Shown piece after piece: positions 23,701-29,081 of a stretch of DNA of 33,731 nucleotides. The stretch spans positions 1-33,731 of the forward strand of contig JBFMBK010000020.1 of the NCBI GenBank assembly GCA_040755295.1, in the 5' to 3' direction. Under the pieces are notes generated by a model. The model saw only the letters and a list, made by a program, of their open reading frames with translations, was not told the origin of the DNA and did no database searches. Each line of letters starts with the position of its first letter. The stretch's first letter is position 1. Origin of the DNA: Bacillota bacterium. GTDB taxonomy: Bacteria > Bacillota > Desulfotomaculia > Desulfotomaculales > Ammonificaceae. The translations under genes and the position numbers were made by a program.

Positions 23701-24473
23701 CGGCTGCCGTATCGGTGAAGAAGTTCTTGTTCGATTACTTTGACCTTACCGACTTCGAGAAAAACGTGATGAAGCGGATCATCCCCTTTTACACGTGGCA
23801 GCGCAAAAACATCCCCCTGCAGCTCGAGTATTTAATAAAGCGTCCGGGCAAGGCTGCAAAGGCGGAAGACATTCAGGCGGCGTTTGCGGCCGCCACGGGC
23901 GAGGATCAGCCGACGTGGGAGCAGCAACCGCCCTGGTTTCAAGAGATGTTGCCGCTCCGGATCGGTAAGCAGGGGCAGGCAGAAACGTACTTTAACCCGT
24001 CACTGCCGCCGCAGGACATAAACCTCCTGAACCTGTCACAGGGTTCGGTACGCGGTAATCTAAGCGGCACTCTGCAAAACGTCATGAGCATGATGACGCC
24101 GGCGGCAAAGATTCCGGTGGAACTGGCCACAAACCGGCAGCTATTTGCCTACCCGCAGCAGGTCTTTTACGACCAGGTCCCGGCGGACACCAGGCAGGAC
24201 GTTGGGGAACTTGGGCGCTACCTGGCCGGGCAGGTCCCGCCGTTGCGGGGTATTATCAACCTGCTTTCGCCGCAGGGAGGCCGGCCGCGGGAGGGGCGGG
24301 ACTGGTGGCGCCTGGCCGGGTTATCGCCGATGGCGGTTGACCGCGAAAAGGTAGCCGCGCAGCGTGAGCGGGAGTATTACGAGCAATTGCAGGCGATCCG
24401 TCGGCGGTTGGAAGCCCAAGGTGTCGAGGTCCCGGGCATCCGCGAAATTAAGAAGAGGGGGCGGCTGTATTGA
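20799..24473 (+). CDS. Large putative internal virion / polyvalent-type protein
   Basis: The protein has 1224 residues from ATG 20799, eight bases after GAGAGG. A TTG 15 bases earlier overlaps the site. Features are an amphipathic N-terminal region (LLTRVLDVLAAPGEAVAGTV), long helical middle sections (about 260-560), a segment with GALSVWRGLATVVRPGYHIR and NATGNFWNNWLAD (about 840), and FDLTDFEKNVMKRIIPFYTW then QRKNIPLQLEYL (about 990). The last two are typical of large polyvalent-protein-associated domains (LPD38 type) found in big phage proteins that enter the cell with DNA. The membrane-active-looking N-terminus and size fit an ejection protein. I see no protease or lytic motif. The family resemblance is by memory of the motif; the exact role is inferred. 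Confidence 0.7.
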   Translation: MGIHYNSSAGTDNRIPNLQKRLSFVGADVPAPKKQSPGLLTRVLDVLAAPGEAVAGTVKGIGPVQGVKQKTHFSSILRDIGWGGGPAATIGFTLDALLDPLNLVSFGIAGPAVKGAAKFGKLGVEAGEKARLVERAVQAGKSLGKQSKLSDVLRTISREGPVPIISEATHPVLKDLGLAEGTNIKQVSAKAMMNRARASREAARKPPDLGGLKIAGQTVIPGATLTAPFKALAGTGPAQALAKSAPGEAVAGLGEALGRLFSTKKAAEAATKKMAAAVTAHANELAALRKGAVESDLPEEVVSKIAADYAAMLGSGAVKSAEDLERVTRSMRQKLAAAQKKAKVGKVLVPETKAIDVNNPVRMAREILAEHARRRGIAQQETGRYLQGIETVVGGIGPEDRRKVLNILEDVEQFRHTTGLSPEGAQRLQGLTAQARQMEESLARDLARYQRDTLFATPNLVDNIRQRGGIRIQKGQAFATEFLESVPQNVRRLVSSKKGLPLDEMADELGMSANDLIQALAGGGSDVASKGARKALNVNEHIHEARRYLESNVPEYQVLQRQLEELNTRALEQYVKGDEHLLPVVETLRKLMRTIGTTERKLGLLPKTIEQYAPHIRNPEVRLTEEDLGKLAEYFGFSKQRIAGLASRDPQERLKATAVLFNPHANEREIKATVKEINDVLGKEFFTEDAALAVGVRGVRSIQARQAYLFAEGALSKWGVPVTPDMLGRVPVPEGFGAYRVAHDPATGKVILREINSNDILEVQNAQITREQLKAKLGQDAPMPEFDVPFMAVFPRDMASSLNRMSQTFFGDEDMRALLRAYDGALSVWRGLATVVRPGYHIRNATGNFWNNWLADIKDPRWYALAAQVQRDPNAIIDTKIGQLDRETLWRIMEERGVVGATFAGAELGHRGYAAIREAIGQGSVSLKPWKAEFAPARLGRAVGISIEDNAKIAHFLAKLNETGDPDAAAVSVKKFLFDYFDLTDFEKNVMKRIIPFYTWQRKNIPLQLEYLIKRPGKAAKAEDIQAAFAAATGEDQPTWEQQPPWFQEMLPLRIGKQGQAETYFNPSLPPQDINLLNLSQGSVRGNLSGTLQNVMSMMTPAAKIPVELATNRQLFAYPQQVFYDQVPADTRQDVGELGRYLAGQVPPLRGIINLLSPQGGRPREGRDWWRLAGLSPMAVDREKVAAQREREYYEQLQAIRRRLEAQGVEVPGIREIKKRGRLY

Positions 24474-24667
24474 GTCTCGAAGCGGTTGAGGTTAAGGTCG
24501 ATGGACTTCGGAAGGATTACGACAAACACGCGGGGGAAAACAGGGAAGATTTCGAACGCGTATGGCAAGCGATCGACAGGTTAACAAACCGTCCCCCGGT
24601 GTGGTGCACAGTCGTAATTGGAGTGTTATGCGGTTTGTCTGGGTTACTTGCCGGGTTGAAGTTTTAG
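24470..24667 (+). CDS. XhlA-like lysis accessory protein / holin candidate
   Basis: A 65-residue protein starting at TTG 24470, which overlaps the previous TGA and follows AGAGGGGG. The N-terminal 40 residues are charged and helical (EAVEVKVDGLRKDYDKHAGE). They are followed by one C-terminal transmembrane helix (TVVIGVLCGLSGLLAGL). The layout of coiled N-terminus plus one TM helix is that of XhlA/hemolysin-type proteins, which help Bacillus phage endolysins act. It lies directly before the amidase gene. Confidence 0.75.
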   Translation: MSLEAVEVKVDGLRKDYDKHAGENREDFERVWQAIDRLTNRPPVWCTVVIGVLCGLSGLLAGLKF

Positions 24668-24679
24668 AAAGGAGGAGCT

Positions 24680-25282
24680 ATGCGAGAATTTAAATGGAGT
24701 CCCGAACAGTACGCGAAGCTGCAGCCGCTAAAATTAGTTGACTATATCGTTGTTCACCATACGGCCAACGCAGACGTGCCCGTCGAAATGGTCGACCAGT
24801 GGCACAAAAACCGCGGGTGGGCCGGGGTGGGGTATCATTATGTTGTACGGCGGAACGGCGATATCGAACGCGGCCGGCCGGAGCATATGCAGGGGGCGCA
24901 CGTGATAGGACACAACGATCACAGCCTGGGCGTAGCGCTGGGCGGCGACTTTACAAAGTACGTCCCACCGGAAGCGCAGTTAAGCGCGGCGGTTAAACTG
25001 GTGCGTGACCTGCTCATGCGTTACCCCAAGGCAAAGCTGGCGCGCCACAGGGACTTGCAGTCCACAAGTTGTCCGGGCGATGCCTTCCCCTGGGATAAGT
25101 TTACCGAGGCTGTATCCAGAAAGGAAGACGACAAGGTGCGGTTAATAATCAAAGGGAAGCCCATTGACGTCGATGTTCGGCTCATCAACGGGCGGGTATA
25201 CGCGCCGGTACGGGACCTATTCGCCGCCCTGACGTATCAGGTTTCTTGGGATGAGAAGGGAAGGACGGTGCGTGTAGAATGA
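24680..25282 (+). CDS. N-acetylmuramoyl-L-alanine amidase endolysin with copper-amine-oxidase-N-like domain
   Basis: A 200-residue protein starting at ATG 24680 after AAAGGAGGAG. Residues 20-140 are an Amidase_2 domain: YIVVHHTA with H26/H27, the YHYVVRRNGDIERGRP core, then HRD with H123 and TSCPG with C131, the expected zinc ligands. It cuts the bond between muramic acid and the peptide stem and so lyses the cell at the end of infection. Residues 150-200 (GKPIDVDVRLINGRVYAPVR...VSWDEKGRTVRV) match the small copper amine oxidase N-terminal-like domain, common in Clostridia wall proteins. Here this domain is probably the wall-targeting part. It has no signal peptide, so it needs a holin, and small membrane proteins lie on both sides. 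Confidence 0.92.
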   Translation: MREFKWSPEQYAKLQPLKLVDYIVVHHTANADVPVEMVDQWHKNRGWAGVGYHYVVRRNGDIERGRPEHMQGAHVIGHNDHSLGVALGGDFTKYVPPEAQLSAAVKLVRDLLMRYPKAKLARHRDLQSTSCPGDAFPWDKFTEAVSRKEDDKVRLIIKGKPIDVDVRLINGRVYAPVRDLFAALTYQVSWDEKGRTVRVE

Positions 25283-25536
25283 ACCCGGATCTCGTTGTTG
25301 ACGGCATCTCAGCGGTCGGTGTTATCTATGGCACACTGGAGGCGTGCAAGCGCGCCCGGTGGCTGCCCACGCGGTACGCGCCCATTTCGGCGATCGCGGT
25401 CGGGGTTGCGTTGTCGATCGGATACGCAGTCTGCCCTGCAGCGACGGCGACAATCGCGCGCGGGGCGGCGCTGGGTGTGGCGGCCAGCCTGGGGTATGCA
25501 GGAATGAAAAAGAATCTTAAGCAGCCGGTTGATTGA
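25279..25536 (+). CDS. Holin-like multi-helix membrane protein
   Basis: An 85-residue protein starting at ATG 25279 with a 4-base ATGA overlap with the amidase stop. Hydrophobic segments at about 5-19 (VVDGISAVGVIYGTL), 35-53 (PISAIAVGVALSIGYAVCPA) and 58-76 (TIARGAALGVAASLGYAG) are separated by positively charged loops, and the tail is KKNLKQPVD. Size, helix number and place are those of a holin that permeabilises the membrane to release the amidase. Whether this or the XhlA-like protein is the true holin cannot be decided here. Confidence 0.7.
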   Translation: MNPDLVVDGISAVGVIYGTLEACKRARWLPTRYAPISAIAVGVALSIGYAVCPAATATIARGAALGVAASLGYAGMKKNLKQPVD

Positions 25537-25585
25537 CACCTCCCAGCGGTAACCTTAGAATAAGAACAAAAAGGCGGCATTTCTC
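25537..25585. other. Lysis-integrase junction; candidate attP position
   Basis: Only 49 bases separate the last late gene from the end of the convergent serine recombinase gene. No host gene lies here, so the phage attachment site, usually beside the integrase, may be in or near this gap. The gap holds GGTAACC (a dyad with a central base) and part of the minus-strand terminator. No att core can be assigned from one sequence. Confidence 0.25.
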
Positions 25586-25594
25586 TTAGCCGCC
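25568..25594 (-). terminator. Intrinsic terminator of the lysogeny operon
   Basis: On the minus strand GGCGGC (25594-25589) and GCCGCC (25578-25573) form a 6-bp GC stem with a 10-base loop, followed by TTTTT (plus-strand AAAAA 25568-25572). It overlaps the stop codon of the recombinase gene. On the plus strand no T-run follows, so it would terminate late transcripts poorly. Confidence 0.75.
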
Positions 25595-27220
25595 CTCGAT
25601 GGTGTCCACTATGGCACGTAATTTATCAATCTCCGAGGAGGTTATTAAATTACGTGCCGTGTCATTGTTTATAGACTCTGCATGGTCTAGCAGGCCGGTG
25701 CCTGCAGGATTAAAGTAGTAATCAATGTTAAAATCGTATTTCTTGCCGGGCGGTCCTGGGTATATGGTAATCCCCTTCACTAACATCATGACAATTTTAC
25801 GTTTTGCTTCCCATGATAAGGCTTTTTCTGTTTTTAGTCTCAGTAGTTTCAATAGTCGCGTCAGTTCCTTTACGCGTGCCGAAATGTTCTCTTGATTCTT
25901 AATCTTGGCATGCACGTCCCGGAGTTTCCCGGTCAACTCCTCCCTTTCCTTGGTCATTCGGGACATTTGTTCTTCTACGTCGTTTATGGCGATAAAACCC
26001 CGCCGATACAGGTCTAAAACCTGCTGCCGTTCTTTATCTTTTGACTTTAGGGCATGCTCGATTATTTCTTTTTCTTTGCAGAGTTCCTTCCCGTCCGGGA
26101 CGTTTTTGATCATGCCTTCCAGCGCCGGGCCGGGGTTATTTAAAAAAGATAAAACTCCGTTCCATACGTCGTTTTCCAGTTTATCCGCGTTTACATTGGG
26201 ATTTCCGCAGTTTTTGGTGTTGATGTATCGCTTGCTGCCGCAAAGATAGTGCCGTTCCATGTACTCCCTGCCGCCGGATAGATAGCGTTTTACCGAGCGG
26301 CCGGAGTACTTTCTCCCACAGTTTCCGCATATAACCAGGCCGGTTAAAAGATATCGATGGGTGGGCTTGTACCAGTTATTGCGGCTATGCTCCGCCACGA
26401 CATCGCGCGTGCGGTACCACAGATCTATTTCGATCAGTGGAGGAGCCTTGCACTCAATCCGCTGGTCTTTGTATTTAAGCACTTTTTCTCCTATATAAAG
26501 CGGATTGGTTGTGATACGGTAGATAGGCGGCGGCGTCCAGCCGCTTTTTGCTTTGTTTTTGCGTCTCTGAATGATGCTGGCAGCCGGTATCCCCAAAGAA
26601 TTTAAGTAATTCACAACCTGGACGGTTGTGTACCCTTGGTTCCCGACAAGATGAAAGATCATTCTCACAACCCCGGCCGGCGTCAGGCCGGTATCGTTGA
26701 TCGGGGTTTCGTCCGGGGTTAATGTGCCGTCGTCATTCTTCTTGTAGCCGAACGGGGCCGGTCCCGGCCACACTCCGTTTGCCACAGCACGGAAGATACC
26801 GGCTTGGGTACGTTCTTTGATCGTCTCGCGTTCGAGGTCCGCGACGCCGGCCAGGATTGTTAAAAGAAACCGTCCGGTGGGGTCCTGGGTGTCAAACGGT
26901 TCTGTCATTGACCTGACGCGGACGCCGTGCTGCTCGATGACATGTACAGCGTTTAGGATCACCCGTGCGGATCGTCCCAGCCGGTCAAGGCGGTGCAGCA
27001 GGACCTCGCTGACCTGGCCCCGCCTGACGGCGTCCATCAGATCTTGCCCGCCCGTACGATCTTCCAGGGGGATTACGCCCGAGATGCTTTCATCGGTGAA
27101 AAAGACCAGGGTTCCGAGTTGGTGAAGTTCAGCATACTTTTGGGCAAAGTCAATTTGGTTTTGGATCGTCTCGTTACGGGTCTGCTCTTCGGTGGAAACC
27201 CGGCAGTAGACAGCAATCAC
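25586..27220 (-). CDS. int: Large serine recombinase (phage integrase)
   Basis: A 544-residue protein starting at GTG 27220, overlapping the upstream membrane-protein stop (GTGA) and preceded by GAAGGAAGG. Residues 2-150 are the resolvase catalytic domain: VYCRVSTEEQ with R7 and nucleophile S9, and RLDRLGRS 77-84. Residues 155-270 are the recombinase domain (PAPFGYKKNDDGTL, NPLYIGEKVL). A zinc ribbon uses C298, C301, C327 and C338. Residues 365-460 form the coiled coil (EKEIIEHALKSKDKERQQVL) that in this family controls synapsis and excision direction. It would integrate the phage genome at attB by cutting attP and attB with a 5'-phosphoserine link. It is the last gene of the lysogeny operon and is convergent with the lysis genes. 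The length is normal for the family and it appears intact. Confidence 0.95.
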   Translation of the reverse strand: MIAVYCRVSTEEQTRNETIQNQIDFAQKYAELHQLGTLVFFTDESISGVIPLEDRTGGQDLMDAVRRGQVSEVLLHRLDRLGRSARVILNAVHVIEQHGVRVRSMTEPFDTQDPTGRFLLTILAGVADLERETIKERTQAGIFRAVANGVWPGPAPFGYKKNDDGTLTPDETPINDTGLTPAGVVRMIFHLVGNQGYTTVQVVNYLNSLGIPAASIIQRRKNKAKSGWTPPPIYRITTNPLYIGEKVLKYKDQRIECKAPPLIEIDLWYRTRDVVAEHSRNNWYKPTHRYLLTGLVICGNCGRKYSGRSVKRYLSGGREYMERHYLCGSKRYINTKNCGNPNVNADKLENDVWNGVLSFLNNPGPALEGMIKNVPDGKELCKEKEIIEHALKSKDKERQQVLDLYRRGFIAINDVEEQMSRMTKEREELTGKLRDVHAKIKNQENISARVKELTRLLKLLRLKTEKALSWEAKRKIVMMLVKGITIYPGPPGKKYDFNIDYYFNPAGTGLLDHAESINNDTARNLITSSEIDKLRAIVDTIEGG

Positions 27221-27483
27221 TTTCCTTCCTTCTCTTTCCGCCTGCCGGCGATCGCGAACGCGGCCGCGGTGATCCCAGCGATAGCCAGTCCGCGCAATGC
27301 TGTGGCGCCTACGTCGACGCGGCTTGTTTCGATTATAGGCCGCGGCCGGTATGCTATTCCCGAATGGTTTGGATCATACGCGGGATTTTTTATGGTATCT
27401 GTATACCTTACCGGGAATGCTGCGATTGCGAGAAAAAAGCAAGCACTTCCTGCAAATAAAACAACCTTCTGTATGGTGTTCAA
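27217..27483 (-). CDS. Two-helix membrane protein in the lysogeny operon
   Basis: The protein has 88 residues if it starts at TTG 27483, which overlaps the ImmA-like stop (TTGA) and follows GGGAGGG by six bases. ATG 27489 (touching that site) and GTG 27498 are alternatives. A hydrophobic helix near the N-terminus (VVLFAGSACFFLAIAAFP) and one near the C-terminus (GLAIAGITAAAFAIAG) flank a polar 40-residue loop rich in Tyr, Pro, Asn and Arg; the end is RRKEKEGK. No family is recognised. It is the only membrane gene co-transcribed with the repressor, protease and recombinase, so it should be made in lysogens. Superinfection exclusion or a sensing role for the protease are inferences. Confidence 0.65.
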   Translation of the reverse strand: MNTIQKVVLFAGSACFFLAIAAFPVRYTDTIKNPAYDPNHSGIAYRPRPIIETSRVDVGATALRGLAIAGITAAAFAIAGRRKEKEGK

Positions 27484-27977
27484 ATCCATCCCTCCCACAA
27501 GTCAGGGTTTAATAGGTGTCGAAACTTCCTGATTTTTACCCCACCGGTTCGCAGTTTATGTCTAAAAATCCGGAGCTTGTCTATTGCAAAACTCGGCGTC
27601 ACTCCAAAGAAATCTGCTAACTCAAGGATATTTGTCGCCTGGCGCAATGTTGCGGCAACTTCGGCATCCGGCATCATGTGATTAGTGGCCCAAATGATCG
27701 CCCGGTACTCATCTCGGTTTACAGCGATAGTACCAGTGTAATCTCGAGCCACCAGAATATTTGCGCCGCTGGTGGTGAAGTGGTGCCCTACCTCGTGCGC
27801 CAAAGTGCAGTCATGCTCTACCTGTCCCATTTGATCGTCGAGTAAGATGATGGGTAGCCCGTGGTCGCGCAGGTAGACGCCTTTTAGCCGCTCGGGAGTG
27901 CGACGCAGCGGCAGGTAAACCACTTCAATGCCTTCCCGTTCAATGGTCTTCCATAAAGACGCAATTTTAGGGGTCAT
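27480..27977 (-). CDS. ImmA/IrrE-type metallopeptidase
   Basis: The protein has 165 residues from ATG 27977, overlapping the repressor stop (ATGA). The core LKGVYLRDHGLPIILLDDQM, then CTLAHEVGHHFTT, is the ImmA/IrrE (peptidase M78) domain, with HEVGH at residues 61-65 as zinc site and catalytic Glu62. The C-terminal part (AAIL-type helices, ELADFFGVTPSFAIDKLRIF) is typical of the family's DNA- or substrate-contact helices. ImmA of ICEBs1 cleaves its repressor ImmR and so induces the element. Here the neighbour upstream is a repressor of that type, so this protein is probably the anti-repressor protease of the phage switch. The motif is intact. Confidence 0.9.
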   Translation of the reverse strand: MTPKIASLWKTIEREGIEVVYLPLRRTPERLKGVYLRDHGLPIILLDDQMGQVEHDCTLAHEVGHHFTTSGANILVARDYTGTIAVNRDEYRAIIWATNHMMPDAEVAATLRQATNILELADFFGVTPSFAIDKLRIFRHKLRTGGVKIRKFRHLLNPDLWEGWI

Positions 27978-28318
27978 TTGCTCCTTCTCTTCCGATGGGC
28001 GCGCGCTGTCTTTCGACCAACCTCTATCATTGCCTGGGCCTCCGGTGACAACGGCATTCGTTCGATCCGGCCGTCTGCGTGGGTAAGGACGATCTCTGCA
28101 CGCACCGGCGATTGAATAACCACTTTCTCGTCAGAAAAATAATCGAGACTTACGCCGGCCAGGCGAGCGATTTTAGTCAGCACCTTCAGCGGTGGCTTGC
28201 AGGTACCGCTTAGATATTGTGTAACTGTTGGCCGGCTTCTGTCTATCAGTCGGGCAAGATCGTCATGCGTCCAGCCCTTTTCTTCTACAATTAGCCGGAG
28301 CTTTTCGTGCAACTCCAA
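27974..28318 (-). CDS. Helix-turn-helix lysogeny repressor (ImmR/CI-like)
   Basis: The protein has 114 residues from TTG 28318, six bases after GGAGGTG. The frame is open further to ATG 28372, but that codon lies upstream of the expected transcription start (about 28356, after the -10 at 28368-28363). The TTG is therefore preferred. Residues of about 3-60 are an XRE-type domain (LRLIVEEKGWTHDDLARLID, SRPTVTQYLSGTCKPPLKVL). The C-terminal part (VRAEIVLTHADGRIERMPLS) may bind a partner or be the protease target. It heads the minus-strand operon. It probably represses the divergent early promoter and controls its own, with the ImmA-like protease as antagonist. Confidence 0.88.
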   Translation of the reverse strand: MELHEKLRLIVEEKGWTHDDLARLIDRSRPTVTQYLSGTCKPPLKVLTKIARLAGVSLDYFSDEKVVIQSPVRAEIVLTHADGRIERMPLSPEAQAMIEVGRKTARAHRKRRSK

Positions 28319-28362
28319 AAAATCCACCTCCGTTCCTTCTGGTTTGTTATCCCTACCTATTA

Positions 28363-28391
28363 AATATATCAACCTTTGTTAGTGTTGCCAA
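28363..28391 (-). promoter_or_regulatory. Promoter of the lysogeny operon (pRM-like)
   Basis: On the minus strand TTGGCA (28391-28386) and TATATT (28368-28363) are separated by exactly 17 bases. Transcription would begin near 28356. The -35 box lies within the dyad at 28383-28393, so binding of a regulator there would control it directly. Confidence 0.7.
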
Positions 28392-28393
28392 CA
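28383..28393. promoter_or_regulatory. Candidate operator TGTTG-C-CAACA
   Basis: A perfect 5-bp dyad with one central base covers the -35 box of the leftward promoter. TTGTT about six bases to the left and AACAAG at its right edge extend the symmetry weakly. It is the size of a half-turn repressor site for XRE-type proteins. Confidence 0.5.
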
Positions 28394-28406
28394 AGTTTCC
28401 TCCGAC

Positions 28407-28434
28407 AAAATTTTTTAAAAAATTTTTTTTAAAA
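28407..28434. promoter_or_regulatory. 28-base pure A/T tract between the divergent promoters (UP element candidate)
   Basis: From 28407 to 28434 there is no G or C. The run is AAAA, T6, A6, T8, A4. It ends three bases before the -35 box of the rightward promoter, where an UP element would contact the RNA polymerase alpha subunits. The TTTTTTAAAAAA core is also a dyad and would be bent or easily melted. Confidence 0.55.
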
Positions 28435-28437
28435 CAG

Positions 28438-28466
28438 TTGACGGGGTTAGCAGCACCAACTATAAT
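28438..28466 (+). promoter_or_regulatory. Early rightward promoter (pR-like)
   Basis: TTGACG (28438-28443) and TATAAT (28461-28466) are separated by 17 bases: five of six and six of six consensus matches. With the A/T tract directly upstream this should be a very strong promoter. It drives the Cro-like gene and the early recombination operon. Confidence 0.85.
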
Positions 28467-28472
28467 ATTGGT
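28455..28472. promoter_or_regulatory. Candidate operator over the -10 of the early promoter
   Basis: ACCAA (28455-28459) and TTGGT (28468-28472) form a 5-bp dyad centred on the TATAAT box. CCAAC here and CAACA in the leftward site share the CAAC motif, so both may be bound by the same repressor or Cro-like protein. The spacing between half-sites differs, so this is tentative. Confidence 0.4.
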
Positions 28473-28496
28473 AGAATCAACGCGGAGGTGGTAACA

Positions 28497-28751
28497 ATGA
28501 AGCATACACTGAAAGAACTGCACGAAAAAGCGAAGCGAACCCATGCTGATATTGCAAAAGAAGTCGGTATTTCTCGCCCGTTCTACACACAGATACTGGC
28601 TGGGAAGGAACGTCCATCATTGCCTGTCGCACGGCGTATAGCGCAAGTGTTTAGAGTGTCGCTTGACGAGATTATTTTTGGCGTCGAAGTTGATAATATC
28701 AATCAGGGAGGTGAAAAAAAACAAACATACTGCATTGGACGAAAGCGATAA
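28497..28751 (+). CDS. Cro-like helix-turn-helix regulator
   Basis: An 84-residue protein starting at ATG 28497, six bases after GGAGGTG (28484-28490), and the first gene from the early promoter. Residues 5-62 are an XRE-family domain (KELHEKAKRTHADIAKEVGI, SRPFYTQILAGKERPSLPVA, RRIAQVFRVSLDEIIFG). As first gene of the early operon facing the repressor it is probably a Cro-type protein that shuts down the repressor promoter in lytic growth. The last 20 residues are less regular and cross an A8 run (28717-28724), where a -1 shift would join the next reading frame (see findings). Confidence 0.85.
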   Translation: MKHTLKELHEKAKRTHADIAKEVGISRPFYTQILAGKERPSLPVARRIAQVFRVSLDEIIFGVEVDNINQGGEKKQTYCIGRKR

Positions 28752-28801
28752 CGCACATTGAAGTCGGCGGTAATTCCGTCAAGGAACTGGAGGAAGTGAC
28801 C

Positions 28802-29020
28802 ATGGGACAGGTGAGGTTTTTCCCGGATGAAGACAGGATGCGCAGGGCGATACTGTTCGTTCTTAGTCAGCCTCTTGACGAAGACCCGAAATTCTTTGAT
28901 CCCGAAACTCTACCCGAGGGATATCTCGGGGAAAGGGAGGATGAAGGCGATGTTCCGGAGGCTAATGGAATCCTATCGCGTCTGGAGATACAAGAGGCAA
29001 TGGCTAAAACGCTGGGCTGA
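28802..29020 (+). CDS. Small acidic early protein
   Basis: A 72-residue protein starting at ATG 28802, six bases after GGAGGAAG (28789-28796). It is acidic with a short helix (EDRMRRAILFVLSQPLDEDP) and a C-terminal helix (ILSRLEIQEAMAKTLG). The frame stays open for about 30 codons upstream as far as the A8 run after the Cro-like gene. No family is recognised. Confidence 0.6.
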   Translation: MGQVRFFPDEDRMRRAILFVLSQPLDEDPKFFDPETLPEGYLGEREDEGDVPEANGILSRLEIQEAMAKTLG

Positions 29021-29051
29021 TTACTTCCAGTCCGGCGGCGTAATCCGGTAA
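28950..29051 (+). CDS. Small basic aromatic protein, overlapping
   Basis: A 33-residue protein starting at ATG 28950, nine bases after GGGAGG (28935-28940). ATG 28941 abuts that site. The sequence MFRRLMESYRVWRYKRQWLK is unusually rich in Arg, Trp and Tyr, and the end is ADYFQSGGVIR. It overlaps the acidic gene by 71 bases in another frame. A good ribosome site and a biased composition favour a real peptide; function is unknown. Confidence 0.45.
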   Translation: MFRRLMESYRVWRYKRQWLKRWADYFQSGGVIR

Positions 29052-29081
29052 GGACCAGCTTAAAGAAAGGAGCTGAGTAAT

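Noticed and set aside
14752-24473. Tape measure protein of a long-tailed phage among the large genes
   Set aside because: No long transmembrane/coiled tape pattern and no tail tube, sheath or chaperone genes; portal, adaptor and nozzle types point to a short tail.
25537-25585. Exact attP core
   Set aside because: No convincing inverted repeat around a central dinucleotide could be picked by eye, so only a candidate position is given.
28711-28764. 16-codon frame from GTG 28711 after the GGGAGG site
   Set aside because: The start codon overlaps the ribosome site and the frame is too short to support without other evidence.
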